The notes: generated by a model from the sequence alone, not told the origin. Shown: positions 1 to 11,233, counted from the stretch's first letter. The stretch is DNA of 64,000 bases from G963666705 sp963666705 (GCA_963666705.2 CAXXKO010000009.1:350494-414493), one strand, 5' to 3'. Numbers and translations: made by a program.

Positions 1-2
1 TG

Positions 3-1427
3 GCGAGCCTCTCCGACGGTGGCCGCACGGCGCTCCTGCGGGCCGCGGTGAGCCCTGTCGTCGACGGTCTCCCCGGCCCCGCCGGTGAGGCGCTGGTCCT
101 CACCCTCGTCGATGGCGGCCGCGCCATGGAGGTCACGGTCATGGCGGCCGCGGCCCCGGCGCGGGTGGCCGGGGCGGGCCTCGCCGTCATCCTGGCATTG
201 GCGCTCCTCGGCGGCTTGATCCTCAACCTCATGCCCTGCGTGCTGCCGGTCCTCTCCATCAAGCTCCTCGGTGTCGTCGCCATGGGTGGGGGTGAGCGAC
301 GGGCCGTGCGCCGCGCCTTCCTGGCCACGGCGGCGGGGGTCGTGGCCTCGTTCATGGTGCTCGCCGGGGCCGCCGTCGCGGTCAAGGCCACCGGCCTCGC
401 CGTGGGCTGGGGCATCCAGTTCCAGCAGCCCGCCTTCCTGATCGCCATGGCGCTTCTGGTGACGCTGTTCGCGGCGAACCTCCTCGGCCTCTTCGAGATC
501 CGCCTGCCCGGCGCGGCCGGCGACCGCCTCGCGCGCACGGGCGCGGGCCATTGCCTGGCCGGGCATTTCGCCACCGGCGCCTTCGCGACCATCCTGGCGA
601 CGCCCTGCTCCGCGCCCTTCCTCGGCACCGCCATCGGCTTCGCGCTCGCGCGCGGGGCGGGCGAGATCTTCGCCGTCTTCGCCGCCCTCGGCCTCGGCCT
701 GGCGCTACCCTACCTGGCGATCGCCGCCTGGCCCGGCCTGGCCACGCGCCTGCCACGGCCTGGCCCCTGGATGGTGGTCCTGCGCCGCGTGCTCGCCCTC
801 GCCCTCCTGGCCACGGGCGTCTGGCTCCTGAGCGTCCTGGACATCCAGCGCGGCGCGGAGACGGCCTGGCTGGTGGCGGGGCTCATGGTCGCCGTCCTGG
901 CGATGCTGTGGCTCGCGCGGCGGGCGCCCGGCGGCACCCGGCTCGCCGGCGTCGCCGCCCTGGCCGCCGCCGCCTTCCTGGTCCCGCCCATCCTCGATGG
1001 CGCCGCGCGCGCGCCCGGGCCCGGGGCGGCCACGCCCGGCACGCCGAACGCGGCGGGCGTGGCCTGGCAATCCTTCGACCGCGCTTCCATCCCGGGCCTC
1101 GTGCGGGCGGGCAAGACGGTCTTCGTGGACGTGACCGCCGACTGGTGCATCACCTGCAAGGTCAACAAGGCCCTGGTGCTCGACCGGGGCTCGGTGGCGG
1201 CCCGCCTGGGCGGCGCCGATGTGGTCGCCATGCGCGCCGATTGGACCAACCCCGACGCGGCCATCGCCGCCTACCTGGCCAGCTTCGGGCGCTACGGCAT
1301 CCCCTTCGACGCGGTCTACGGCCCGCGGGCGCCCGGTGGCGTGCTGCTGCCCGAGCTGCTGACCAGCTCCTCCGTGCTCGCCGCCTTCGACCAGGCCGCC
1401 AGCCCGGCGGCTCTTGCACGCGACTGA
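3..1427 (+). CDS. DsbD/ScsB-like thiol:disulfide interchange protein, 5' truncated by window edge
   Basis: This is a membrane protein that passes reducing power from cytoplasmic thioredoxin across the inner membrane to periplasmic thiol proteins. The frame is open to the window edge, so the N-terminus is missing. Several hydrophobic helices follow (about 180-960), including the DsbD helix with 'NLMPCVLPVLSIK' and a second cysteine helix 'TPCSAPFLGT'. These two cysteines are the expected transmembrane redox pair. A C-terminal thioredoxin-like domain starts near 1100 and carries 'DWCITCK' (CxxC). The order of domains fits the DsbD/ScsB family. The missing N-terminal periplasmic domain would separate DsbD from ScsB. 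Confidence 0.88.
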   Translation, partial: ASLSDGGRTALLRAAVSPVVDGLPGPAGEALVLTLVDGGRAMEVTVMAAAAPARVAGAGLAVILALALLGGLILNLMPCVLPVLSIKLLGVVAMGGGERRAVRRAFLATAAGVVASFMVLAGAAVAVKATGLAVGWGIQFQQPAFLIAMALLVTLFAANLLGLFEIRLPGAAGDRLARTGAGHCLAGHFATGAFATILATPCSAPFLGTAIGFALARGAGEIFAVFAALGLGLALPYLAIAAWPGLATRLPRPGPWMVVLRRVLALALLATGVWLLSVLDIQRGAETAWLVAGLMVAVLAMLWLARRAPGGTRLAGVAALAAAAFLVPPILDGAARAPGPGAATPGTPNAAGVAWQSFDRASIPGLVRAGKTVFVDVTADWCITCKVNKALVLDRGSVAARLGGADVVAMRADWTNPDAAIAAYLASFGRYGIPFDAVYGPRAPGGVLLPELLTSSSVLAAFDQAASPAALARD

Positions 1428-1544
1428 TATGGGCGCGCCCGTTGCCGCATGGCGAAGCGCGACCTACTATCATTCCCGAACCCGGTGGCGTTCGCCGCCG
1501 GGCGCGAAGCCCGACAACCCGAAAAACCAGGAGGAACGGGAACG

Positions 1545-2027
1545 ATGACGATCAAGGTTGGGGACAGGATTCCCTCAGCCACCCTCGGCAGGATGACCGC
1601 CGAAGGGCCGGGCGAGGTTTCGACCGACGAATATTTCAAGGGCCGGCGCGTTGCCCTCTTCGCCGTGCCGGGCGCCTTCACGCCGACCTGCTCGGTCAAG
1701 CACCTGCCCGGCTTCGTCCAGGGCGCCGACGCCATCAAGGCCAAGGGCGTGGATGCCATCGCCTGCCTCTCGGTCAACGACGCCTTCGTCATGGGCGCCT
1801 GGGGCGAGGACCAGAAGGCCGGCGGCAAGGTCGATATGCTGGCCGACGGCAGCGCCGATCTGACCCAGAAGATGGGCTTGGAGCTCGACCTCGTGGCGCG
1901 CGGCCTCGGCATCCGCTCGGCCCGCTATTCCATGGTGGTCAACGACGGCGTGGTCGAGATCCTCAACCAGGAGGAAGGCGGCGGCTACGCCGTGAGCGAC
2001 GCCGACACGCTCCTCGGCCAGCTCTAG
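1545..2027 (+). CDS. Peroxiredoxin (Prx5-type, 160 aa)
   Basis: A thiol peroxidase that reduces hydrogen peroxide and alkyl hydroperoxides in the cytoplasm. The sequence 'VPGAFTPTCS' contains the PTxxC peroxidatic-cysteine motif of Prx5/hybrid peroxiredoxins, and a second cysteine lies in 'IACLSVNDAF'. The ATG at 1545 is chosen because AGGAGG (1529-1534) lies ten bases upstream and 160 aa is normal for the family. An in-frame ATG at 1449 has no such site. The TAG stop (2025-2027) coincides with the CTAG edge of a dispersed repeat. It follows the DsbD-like gene by 117 bp, so a shared redox role is plausible but not shown. Confidence 0.93.
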   Translation: MTIKVGDRIPSATLGRMTAEGPGEVSTDEYFKGRRVALFAVPGAFTPTCSVKHLPGFVQGADAIKAKGVDAIACLSVNDAFVMGAWGEDQKAGGKVDMLADGSADLTQKMGLELDLVARGLGIRSARYSMVVNDGVVEILNQEEGGGYAVSDADTLLGQL

Positions 2028-2216
2028 TGGATTGAACGCGACAAAAGAATCCCCCTCTCCCCTTGGGGAGAGGGTCGGGGTGAGGGGGCGCGCGTCGGCG
2101 CGTTATTACGAGTCTTTCGGCCGCCTGCCGGCGGCCACGCCCTCACCCGGCGCGCACTGCGCGCCACCCTCTCCCCGGTGGGGAGAGGGTTCCAAGCGTC
2201 AGACTCGAACCACTAG
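2024..2216. repeat. CTAG-bounded palindromic intergenic repeat (R1)
   Basis: About 190 bp between peroxiredoxin and rnhA. The left edge reads CTAGTGG..TTGAAC and the right edge CGAACCACTAG, an imperfect inverted pair. Inside are two GGGGAGAGGG/CCCTCTCCCC hairpins and a GCGCGCGTCGGCGCG palindrome. A diverged copy lies at 9651-9897 and a shorter cousin at 32218-32290. It contains no convincing gene. It may act as a bidirectional terminator between two convergent genes. Confidence 0.7.
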
Positions 2217-2251
2217 GACACGGGACGCCCGACGAGGCCGAAGGGGGCATC

Positions 2252-2740
2252 TCAGCCCCCCTTCTTCGTCTTCGGGCCGGCCTCGAGGTAGGGCGCCATG
2301 CCCTGGCGGGCGAGGGCGTCGGCGCGCTCGTTCTCGGGATGGCCGGAATGGCCCTTGACCCAGCGCCATTTTATGTCGTGCGTGGAGGCTGCCGCCTCGA
2401 GGCGCCGCCACAGGTCGACGTTCTTGACCGGCTTCCTGTCCGCCGTGCGCCAGCCCCTCGCCTTCCAGGCGTGTATCCATTGGGTGATGCCGTTGCGCAG
2501 GTAGGTGCTGTCGGTATGGAGATGGACGGCCGAGGGCCCCTTTAGCGCCTCGAGCGCCTGGATGGCGGCCATCATCTCCATGCGGTTGTTGGTGGTCGCG
2601 GCCTCGCCGCCGCTCATCTCCCGCTCCCGCCCGCGGCTCAGCAGGAGGGCGCCCCAGCCGCCCGGCCCCGGGTTCCCGCTGCAGGCGCCGTCCGTATAGA
2701 TGTGAATCGCGCGATCGCCGTGCGGGCTAGTCGAGGCCAT
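2252..2740 (-). CDS. rnhA: Ribonuclease HI
   Basis: Endonuclease that degrades the RNA strand of RNA:DNA hybrids (Okazaki primers, R-loops). The 162-residue length is typical. The catalytic acidic residues are visible in order: 'YTDGACSGNPG' near the N-terminus, the Glu of 'MEMMAAIQAL', the Asp of 'LHTDSTYL', and 'GHSGHPENERAD' with the handle His and last Asp. It overlaps the 3' end of thrB by 14 bp, so the two are probably co-transcribed and translationally coupled, a common thrB-rnhA arrangement in alphaproteobacteria. Confidence 0.96.
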   Translation of the reverse strand: MASTSPHGDRAIHIYTDGACSGNPGPGGWGALLLSRGREREMSGGEAATTNNRMEMMAAIQALEALKGPSAVHLHTDSTYLRNGITQWIHAWKARGWRTADRKPVKNVDLWRRLEAAASTHDIKWRWVKGHSGHPENERADALARQGMAPYLEAGPKTKKGG

Positions 2741-3689
2741 AGGCGCCGGGGTCGCGGATGCCCTGGTGGAAGCGGAGCTTTTTCAGGTATTCGATCGGGT
2801 CCTTCGGCTTGACGAGCGCCCCTTCGGGGTGGTTGAGGAGGTCGTAGAGCCGCGTCAGCAGGAAGCGGAGCGCGCTGCCCCGCGCCAGCAGCGGCAGCGC
2901 CTCGAGCTCCGCGCCCGAGAAGGGCCGCACCCGGCGGTAGGCGGAGAGCAGGTTGCGCGCCTTGGTCACGTTGAAGCTGCCGTCGGGCTCGAAGCACCAG
3001 GCGTTGATGCAGGTGGCGATGTCGTAGGCGAAGGAGTCGTTGCAGGCGAAGTAGAAATCGATGATGCCGGAGAGCCGGTCGTCGAGGAAGAAGACGTTGT
3101 CCGGAAAGAGGTCGGCATGGATGACCCCAGTGGGCAGGCCGGTCGGCCATTCGGCCTCGTGGACCGCCAGCTCAGCCGCCAGCAACTGCGCGAGGCCGGG
3201 ATGCACCTCCGACGCCCGCGCCGCGCACGCGGCCACCAGCGGCCGCCAGCCGGCGACCGAGAGGTTGTTGGGCCGGACAATGGGAAAGCTCTCGCCCGCG
3301 ACGTGCATCTCCGCCATGGCGCGGCCGAGATGCTTGCAGTGCCCGGGTGCGATGCGCCGCGGCCACATGCCATGGAGGAAGGTGACGATCGCCGCCGGCC
3401 GGCCGCAAAGCTCCCGCAGGGCCTCGCCGTCCCGGCCCTTGATGGGGGTGGGGCAGGAAAAGCCCTGTTGCGCCAAATGCTCCATCAGGCCGATGAAGAA
3501 GGGCAGGTCCTCGCGCGCCACGCGCTTCTCGTAGAGGGTCAGGATGAAGCTCGCCCGGTCGGTCTGGAGCAGGTAGTTCGTGTTCTCGACCCCCTCGGCG
3601 ATGCCCTTGCAGGCGACCACCTGGCCGATGTCGTACTGGTCGACGAAGGCGACCAGGTCCTCGTCGGAGACTTCCGTATAGACGGCCAT
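2727..3689 (-). CDS. thrB: Homoserine kinase, APH-fold type
   Basis: Phosphorylates L-homoserine to O-phosphohomoserine, the penultimate step of threonine synthesis. The 320-residue protein has the aminoglycoside-phosphotransferase fold used by proteobacterial ThrB (not the GHMP type). 'VIHADLFPDNVFF' is the Brenner catalytic motif HxDxxxxN and 'IIDFYF' the metal-binding Asp. The N-terminus 'MAVYTEVSD' matches the family start, so the ATG at 3689 is accepted. It is the first gene of a two-gene reverse-strand unit with rnhA. Confidence 0.94.
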   Translation of the reverse strand: MAVYTEVSDEDLVAFVDQYDIGQVVACKGIAEGVENTNYLLQTDRASFILTLYEKRVAREDLPFFIGLMEHLAQQGFSCPTPIKGRDGEALRELCGRPAAIVTFLHGMWPRRIAPGHCKHLGRAMAEMHVAGESFPIVRPNNLSVAGWRPLVAACAARASEVHPGLAQLLAAELAVHEAEWPTGLPTGVIHADLFPDNVFFLDDRLSGIIDFYFACNDSFAYDIATCINAWCFEPDGSFNVTKARNLLSAYRRVRPFSGAELEALPLLARGSALRFLLTRLYDLLNHPEGALVKPKDPIEYLKKLRFHQGIRDPGAYGLD

Positions 3690-3843
3690 GGCGCGCGCTC
3701 AGCCGCCGCCCGGGCGGCGACGGCTCGTGGCTCGGTCGGGGTGGCGGGCCTTGTACAAGTCCGGGTGCTTCTCTAAAGTCCGAACCCGGCGGTCTCCGGG
3801 CCGCCCCTAGATAGTACAGCGCGTCAGCGAACGGAAGCACGTC

Positions 3844-4083
3844 ATGGCGGAGCCCATCCCAGCCCAGAAAGAGCCCTATGCGGTCGATGTCCGATCCGGT
3901 CGGAAGTATTTCTGGTGCGCCTGCGGGCGCAGCGCCAAGCAGCCCTTCTGCGACGGCTCGCACGCCGGCACCGGGATCACGCCCGTCATGTTCGCGGCCG
4001 AGACGGACGAGAAGCTGTTCTTCTGCGGGTGCAAGTCGACCGGTCAAAAGCCGTTCTGCGACGGTACCCACGCCAGCCTCTGA
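3844..4083 (+). CDS. Small tandem CDGSH iron-sulfur protein
   Basis: 79 residues, almost entirely two CDGSH modules: 'CACGRSAKQPFCDGSH' and 'CGCKSTGQKPFCDGTH'. Each has the Cys3-His1 pattern that binds a labile 2Fe-2S cluster in the mitoNEET/CISD family. The double module without a membrane anchor resembles CISD3-like bacterial proteins. These are thought to act in iron-sulfur or redox homeostasis, but a precise role is unknown. It is a stand-alone gene, divergent from thrB and 37 bp upstream of a lipoprotein gene on the same strand. Confidence 0.92.
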   Translation: MAEPIPAQKEPYAVDVRSGRKYFWCACGRSAKQPFCDGSHAGTGITPVMFAAETDEKLFFCGCKSTGQKPFCDGTHASL

Positions 4084-4120
4084 TCGCGGCCCGGCGACCC
4101 CGAGCCCGGGTGTTGGCCGC

Positions 4121-4672
4121 GTGAGCGCTCGAATCCGCTTTCCCCTGGCGGCCGTGGCCCTCGCGCTGCTGCTGTCCGCCTGCATGGAAAGGCTGCCGCC
4201 CTGCCCGACGATCCGCACCCAATCGCCGCTCGAACGCCTGGTGCGGTTCGTCCCCGGGGCGCCGAAGACGCCCGAGAACGTGCTTTACGAGATCCATCTC
4301 GCCGACAATGCGCTCAAGTGCGAGTATTCCGACATCAAGTACGCGTCCACGAACGTCGATCCCGCCAAGGACTCGATGGAGGTGCAGCTCAAGCTCAGAT
4401 TCTCCGTGATCCGCGGCCCGGCGGCCTCGGACGGGAGCGCGCGCGCGCAATACCTGGTCGCCGTCACCGACCTGCGCGGCAATATCCTCAACAAGGAGGA
4501 ATTCCCCCTCGATATCAGTCTCCCGAGTCGCGCCGGCGCCGTGACAGAGTTCGTCGAGGAGAACTGGATGCTGTTCCAGCTCGGCGGCCGCACGGGCCTC
4601 GCTTTCCGCATCCGCACCGGCCTGCAGCTCACGGACGAGGAGCTCGAATTCAATCGGGCGCGGGGCAGCTGA
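4121..4672 (+). CDS. Putative lipoprotein, unknown function
   Basis: 183 residues if started at GTG 4121. That start gives a compact signal peptide (Ser-Ala-Arg-Ile-Arg, a hydrophobic stretch) ending in the lipobox 'LLLSAC' at about residues 17-22. A longer upstream open frame runs through the CDGSH gene and is not needed. The mature part contains a short Cys-Pro segment, then a soluble beta-rich looking region with no motif I recognise. It is probably an outer- or inner-membrane-anchored periplasmic lipoprotein. It ends just before the gcv promoter. Confidence 0.75.
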   Translation: MSARIRFPLAAVALALLLSACMERLPPCPTIRTQSPLERLVRFVPGAPKTPENVLYEIHLADNALKCEYSDIKYASTNVDPAKDSMEVQLKLRFSVIRGPAASDGSARAQYLVAVTDLRGNILNKEEFPLDISLPSRAGAVTEFVEENWMLFQLGGRTGLAFRIRTGLQLTDEELEFNRARGS

Positions 4673-4690
4673 GCGGCGCGGCGCTGGCGG

Positions 4691-4718
4691 TTGACATTCC
4701 CGGGCCTCGCGTTAGGGT
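4691..4718 (+). promoter_or_regulatory. Probable sigma70-type promoter of the gcv operon
   Basis: A perfect TTGACA (4691-4696), a 16-bp spacer and TAGGGT (4713-4718), which keeps the three best conserved -10 bases. It lies 39 bp before the glycine riboswitch, so transcription would start near 4725 and include the whole aptamer pair. Prediction from sequence only. Confidence 0.5.
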
Positions 4719-4756
4719 TCCGGCCAGCGGCAATGTGCCGCCATCAGGGCCGAGGA

Positions 4757-4971
4757 AGCCCGCGGGAGAGACCGGCGAGAGCCGGCGCCGAAGGAGCAAC
4801 CGCCCCGGAAACTCTCAGGCGAACGGACCGCGGGGGGAGGCCACTCTGGAAAGCAGGCGGCGACCGCGGGAGTCGGCGGGCGGCGCCTCACCGAAGGGGT
4901 AAGCCGGATACCGCGCGCGAGCGCTGGCGGATCCGGTGAATCTCTCAGGTCCTTCGACAGAGGGGGCGGAC
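4757..4971 (+). promoter_or_regulatory. Tandem glycine riboswitch
   Basis: Two consecutive gcvT-type aptamers in the 5' leader of the glycine-cleavage operon. Aptamer 1 (about 4760-4862) has GGGAGAG, CCGAAGGAGCAA, GGAAACTCTCAGGC and the closing GGGGGGAGGCCACTCTGGA. Aptamer 2 (about 4863-4971) has ACCGAAGGGGTAAG, GAATCTCTCAGGT and ACAGAGGGGGC. These are the conserved cores of the glycine class. Known members sense glycine and switch on its catabolic operon, and the position directly upstream of gcvT agrees. The gene start (5026) follows within 55 bp, so the switch may act at translation. No clear terminator hairpin plus U-run was seen. Confidence 0.93.
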
Positions 4972-5025
4972 GACCGAGGGCGACGACGCCCCCGGCCGTG
5001 TCGTCAACAGGTCGAGGGATCGCAA

Positions 5026-6165
5026 GTGCCAGACACCGATCGAGAGCCGCCGAGGCACACCCCCCTTCATGGCCTGCACGCGGAGCGCGGCGCCAAGATG
5101 GTGACCTTCTCCGGCTACGAGATGCCGGTGCGGTTCCCGGCGGGTATTCTGGCCGAGCACCGGCACACGCGCGCGGCCGCCGGCCTGTTCGACGTCTCCC
5201 ACATGGGCCAGATCGCGTTCTCGGGCGCCGATGCGGCGGCCCGCCTCGAGGCCCTGGTTCCGGGCGACATCCTCGGTCTGGCCCCGGGCCGCATGCGCTA
5301 TACCCAGCTCACCAACGAAGCGGGCGGGATCCTCGACGACTTCATGGTGACCAACCGTGGCGACCACCTGTTCCTGGTCGTGAACGCGGGATGCAAGGCG
5401 GCCGATCTCACCCATCTGCGCGCCGGGCTCGGCGACGGGTCGCTGGAGATGCACGAGGACCGGGCGCTCCTCGCCCTCCAGGGGCCGGCCGCGGTGACGG
5501 TGCTGGCCCGCTTCGCACCCGACTGTGCCGAGTTGACGTTCATGTCCGGTCGCGATTCCGGGATCGATGGCGTGGGTTGCTTCGTCACCCGCTCGGGCTA
5601 CACGGGCGAGGACGGGTTCGAGATCTCATGCCCGGCGGGGGCCGCGGAATCGCTCGCCCGCCGGCTGCTCGACGAGCCCGAGGTCGAGCCCATCGGCCTC
5701 GGGGCCAGGGATTCCCTGCGGCTCGAGGCGGGCTTATGCCTCTACGGCCACGATATCGATGCCGAAACCTCGCCCGTCGAGGCGGGGTTGCTCTGGAGCA
5801 TCGGCAAGCGGCGGCGGGCGGAGGGGGGCTTTCCCGGCGCCGCGGTGATCCAGCGCCAGATTGCCGAGGGGCCGGCGCGCCGGCGCGTCGGCATCCTGCC
5901 CGACGACCGGGCGCCGGCGCGCGAGCATACCCAGATCAAGGACCAGGCGGGCACGACGATCGGCGCGGTCACGAGCGGCGGCTTCGCGCCCAGCCTCGAC
6001 CGGCCCATCGCCATGGGCTACGTGCGGGCGGACCGGGCCGCGGCGGATACGCCGGTCGAGCTCATGGTGCGCACGAAGGGAAGGCCGGGCCGGGTAACGA
6101 AGCTGCCCTTCCGCCCGGCCCGGTACCACAAGAAGCGAGGCCGCGACGACGCTCGCCACCGATAA
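5026..6165 (+). CDS. gcvT: Glycine cleavage system aminomethyltransferase (T-protein)
   Basis: Transfers the methylene group from aminomethyl-lipoyl-GcvH to tetrahydrofolate, releasing ammonia. GTG 5026 is preferred because GAGGG lies 8-12 bp upstream, it sits just after the riboswitch, and it yields 379 aa, the normal size. An earlier in-frame start at 4936 would lie inside the aptamer. Family landmarks include 'FSGYEMPVRF', 'GLFDVSHMGQI' and 'TRSGYTGEDGFEI'. First gene of gcvT-gcvH-gcvP. Confidence 0.95.
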   Translation: MPDTDREPPRHTPLHGLHAERGAKMVTFSGYEMPVRFPAGILAEHRHTRAAAGLFDVSHMGQIAFSGADAAARLEALVPGDILGLAPGRMRYTQLTNEAGGILDDFMVTNRGDHLFLVVNAGCKAADLTHLRAGLGDGSLEMHEDRALLALQGPAAVTVLARFAPDCAELTFMSGRDSGIDGVGCFVTRSGYTGEDGFEISCPAGAAESLARRLLDEPEVEPIGLGARDSLRLEAGLCLYGHDIDAETSPVEAGLLWSIGKRRRAEGGFPGAAVIQRQIAEGPARRRVGILPDDRAPAREHTQIKDQAGTTIGAVTSGGFAPSLDRPIAMGYVRADRAAADTPVELMVRTKGRPGRVTKLPFRPARYHKKRGRDDARHR

Positions 6166-6185
6166 CAGGGGAGGCTCCGAAGATC

Positions 6186-6560
6186 ATGAGCGAGATGAGG
6201 TACACCAAGGAACATGAATGGATCCGCGTGGACGGCGACGTGGCCACCTGCGGTATCTCCGATTACGCCCAGGAGCAGCTCGGCGACGTCGTCTTTGTGG
6301 AGGTGCCGGACATCGGCACGTTCGTCGCCCAGGCCGACGAGATCGCGACCGTCGAATCCGTGAAGGCGGCGAGCGAGATCTACGCGCCGGTCGGTGGCGA
6401 GGTGGTGGCGGCCAACGAGGCGCTGGCGGACGATCCGTCCCTCGTCAACGCCGACCCCACGGGGGAGGGCTGGTTCTTCAAGCTGAAGGTCGCCGAGCCC
6501 GCCGAGCTCGAGGCGCTGATGGACGAGGCGGCCTACGCCGCTTACGTCGAAGAGCTGTAG
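6186..6560 (+). CDS. gcvH: Glycine cleavage system lipoyl carrier (H-protein)
   Basis: 124 residues. Carries the lipoyl arm that shuttles the aminomethyl group between GcvP, GcvT and the L-protein. The lipoylation lysine is in 'ATVESVKAASEIYAP'. The ATG at 6186 gives 'MSEMRYTKEHEW', the classic H-protein N-terminus, and GAGG lies about ten bases upstream. It is 20 bp after gcvT and 27 bp before gcvP, so one operon under the riboswitch. Confidence 0.97.
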   Translation: MSEMRYTKEHEWIRVDGDVATCGISDYAQEQLGDVVFVEVPDIGTFVAQADEIATVESVKAASEIYAPVGGEVVAANEALADDPSLVNADPTGEGWFFKLKVAEPAELEALMDEAAYAAYVEEL

Positions 6561-6587
6561 GGAAACGCGAAGGATGGGGAGACGGGC

Positions 6588-9485
<2,898 letters not shown>

Positions 9486-9502
9486 TAGCGATCGGTCGAA
9501 TC

Positions 9503-9654
9503 CTAGAGCGGTTCCGCTTTGATCGGACCCACTCTAGTGCCAAATTTCGCTCGCGGCAGCGGACCGAATGGTCCGCGCCTGCGCGGGCGCGCCGGGCGAC
9601 CGGCGGGCCGCCTTGCGGCCTGGAGCGATTCCAGTCGAACTGGAAACGCTCTAG
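9503..9654. repeat. CTAG-bounded palindromic element, copy A
   Basis: 152 bp that begin CTAGAGCGGTTCC and end GGAAACGCTCTAG, i.e. imperfect terminal inverted repeats with CTAG at both tips. An internal CTAG near 9535 splits it into a short left module and a longer module built from GCGGAC..GTCCGC and GGCCGCCTTGCGGCC palindromes. Other copies lie at 19512-19632 (left module missing) and 44112-44262. Non-coding. Probably a palindromic, MITE-like or REP-like alphaproteobacterial repeat. Confidence 0.8.
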
Positions 9655-9897
9655 TGGTTCGAACCCGATGAAAGAGTCTCCCTCTCCCTTGGGGAGAGGG
9701 TCGGGGTGAGGGTATGCGCGTCGGCGCGTTAAAAAGTGTCTTTCCGCCGCCTACCGGCGGCCAAGCCCTCACCCTCCCGCTTCGCGGGACTCTTTCCTGA
9801 CCCCTCACCCTCCCGCTTCGCGGGTCCCTCCCTCTCCCCCCAAGGGAAGAAGTGGGGAGAGGGTTCCAAGTGTCAGACTCGAGCCACTCGGTCGAAC
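9651..9897. repeat. CTAG-bounded palindromic intergenic repeat (R2)
   Basis: A diverged and expanded copy of the repeat at 2024-2216. It shares the CTAGTGGTTCGAAC left tip, the GGGGAGAGGGTCGGGGTGAGGG block, the GCGCGTCGGCGCGTT palindrome and the terminal GGTTCCAAGTGTCAGACTCGA segment. The left CTAG is shared with the preceding element, so two unrelated palindromic elements are joined at one CTAG. It fills the convergent gap between gcvP and the atp operon. Confidence 0.7.
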
Positions 9898-9900
9898 GGC

Positions 9901-10393
9901 TCAGTGAACCCTGTCGGGCAGCTCGGCAATGGCCGCGTCGATGAGCTGGTCGGCCTTGGCTTCGTCGATGCTCTCGGCCAGCAGCTTGCGCGTCGCCTCC
10001 ACCGCCCCAGACGGCGACGGCGACGGCGCGCACCTCGGCCAGCGCCTCGGCCTCGGCCTGGGCGATCCGGTCCATGGCCTGGCGCTCGCGCCGCTCGAGG
10101 GTTTGCGCCAGCTCGGCGGCCGAGTCCTCGCGGTGACGCTCGGCCGTCGCGCGGGCCTGGTTGAGGATCGCTTCCGCGTCCTGGAGCGCCTGGCGCTGCT
10201 TGCGCTGGTATTCGGCCAACAGGTGCTGCGCCTCCTCGCGCAGGCGCTGGGCCTCGTCGAGCTGGGACCGGATGCGCTCGGCCCGCTCGTCGAGCGCGCC
10301 GATCACGAATTTGCTCCCGGGCTTGAACAGCAGGCCCACGAAAAAGACGAATGCGACCGCGACCCAGAATTCGGGGGTGCTGAAGATTTCCAT
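9901..10393 (-). pseudogene. atpF: ATP synthase F0 subunit b, frameshifted
   Basis: Peripheral-stalk subunit linking F1 to F0. The start (ATG at 10393, TGATG overlap with b') gives an N-terminal membrane helix 'FWVAVAFVFFVGLLF' and a long charged coiled coil, as expected. At 10005-10008 (a CCCC run on the plus strand) the frame slips by one base. In the original frame the protein becomes an Arg/Gly-rich tail running to 9503. In the shifted frame the normal C-terminus returns ('ATRKLLAESIDEAK', 'IAELPDRVH') and ends at 9901. Because subunit b is essential for ATP synthase, a sequencing error at the short G-run is a real possibility, and a true mutation needs reads to confirm. Confidence 0.8.
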
Positions 10394-10890
10394 CAGTCCT
10401 GGACCTCCGACATGGCGGCGCCGACGGCTTCGGTGACGCGCTCCGCCTTCGGCGCGGTCCCGATCAGGCGCTCGGTGGCCGCCGCCGCGGCTTCGCCGGC
10501 GACCGCGCGGACACTCTCCATGGCGCCGGCCTTGGCGGCCGCGATGCGGCCCTCCGCGGCCCGGAGGTCGCCGGACAGCCGCTCGCTCACCTCCCCCTGC
10601 CTTTGGGCGGCGAGGGCCGATATCTCCTGGGCCACCTGGCGCAAGGTTTCCTGGCCTTCCCCATGGGCCACCGCCAGCGCCCGCTCGTAGGCGGCAAGCA
10701 CCCCGTCCGCCTCTTCCTTGAGCGCGCTGGCGCGTTCGAGGTCGGCGTCGATGCGCGCCTGACGGCCCTCGAGCGCGGCCCCGATCCGTGGCAAGGCGAT
10801 CTTCACCATGATCAGGTAGAGGCCGGTGAAGACGATCACCATCCAGATCAGCTGCGCCGTATAGGTATCGATCTGTTCGAGCTGCGGCAT
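10393..10890 (-). CDS. atpX: ATP synthase F0 subunit b'
   Basis: 165 residues. Second, diverged b subunit (b') that pairs with b in the peripheral stalk of photosynthetic-type and alphaproteobacterial ATP synthases. One N-terminal membrane helix ('LIWMVIVFTGLYLIMV'), then a long Ala/Glu/Arg-rich coiled coil without breaks. It sits between atpE and atpF and shares one base with the atpF start. Its intact frame makes the atpF frameshift stand out. Confidence 0.93.
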   Translation of the reverse strand: MPQLEQIDTYTAQLIWMVIVFTGLYLIMVKIALPRIGAALEGRQARIDADLERASALKEEADGVLAAYERALAVAHGEGQETLRQVAQEISALAAQRQGEVSERLSGDLRAAEGRIAAAKAGAMESVRAVAGEAAAAATERLIGTAPKAERVTEAVGAAMSEVQD

Positions 10891-10938
10891 GCTCTCCCCG
10901 CTCCTAGAGGCCGTTCCCGTTCGCTGCCCCGACGGGCC

Positions 10939-11166
10939 TCAGAACACGAACAGCAGGAGCAGCGCGATGATCAGGGCATAGAGCGCGATCGCTTCCACGA
11001 GCGCGAAGCCGAGCCAGGTCATGGTCTCCACGTCGGCGCGCGCGGCCGGATTGCGGCCGACGGCGAGAATGAAGGACGAGAAGACATTGCCGATACCGAT
11101 ACCGGCGCCGATCACGCCGATTGCGGCGAGGCCCGCGCCGATGAGCTTTGCGGCTTCTACTTCCAT
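10939..11166 (-). CDS. atpE: ATP synthase F0 subunit c
   Basis: 75-residue proteolipid forming the rotor ring. Two hydrophobic helices are joined by the polar loop 'GRNPAAR', with the GxGxGxG-like helix 1 'GVIGAGIGIG'. The ion-binding carboxylate is Glu58 in 'FALVEAIALYAL'. Gene order atpB-atpE-atpX-atpF is the standard alphaproteobacterial F0 operon. Confidence 0.97.
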   Translation of the reverse strand: MEVEAAKLIGAGLAAIGVIGAGIGIGNVFSSFILAVGRNPAARADVETMTWLGFALVEAIALYALIIALLLLFVF

Positions 11167-11233
11167 GGCTTGGTTTCCTTTACCCTATGTATGATGGGTG
11201 CTCGAGGTGGCGCCCATGGCACCTCGCCCGGTG

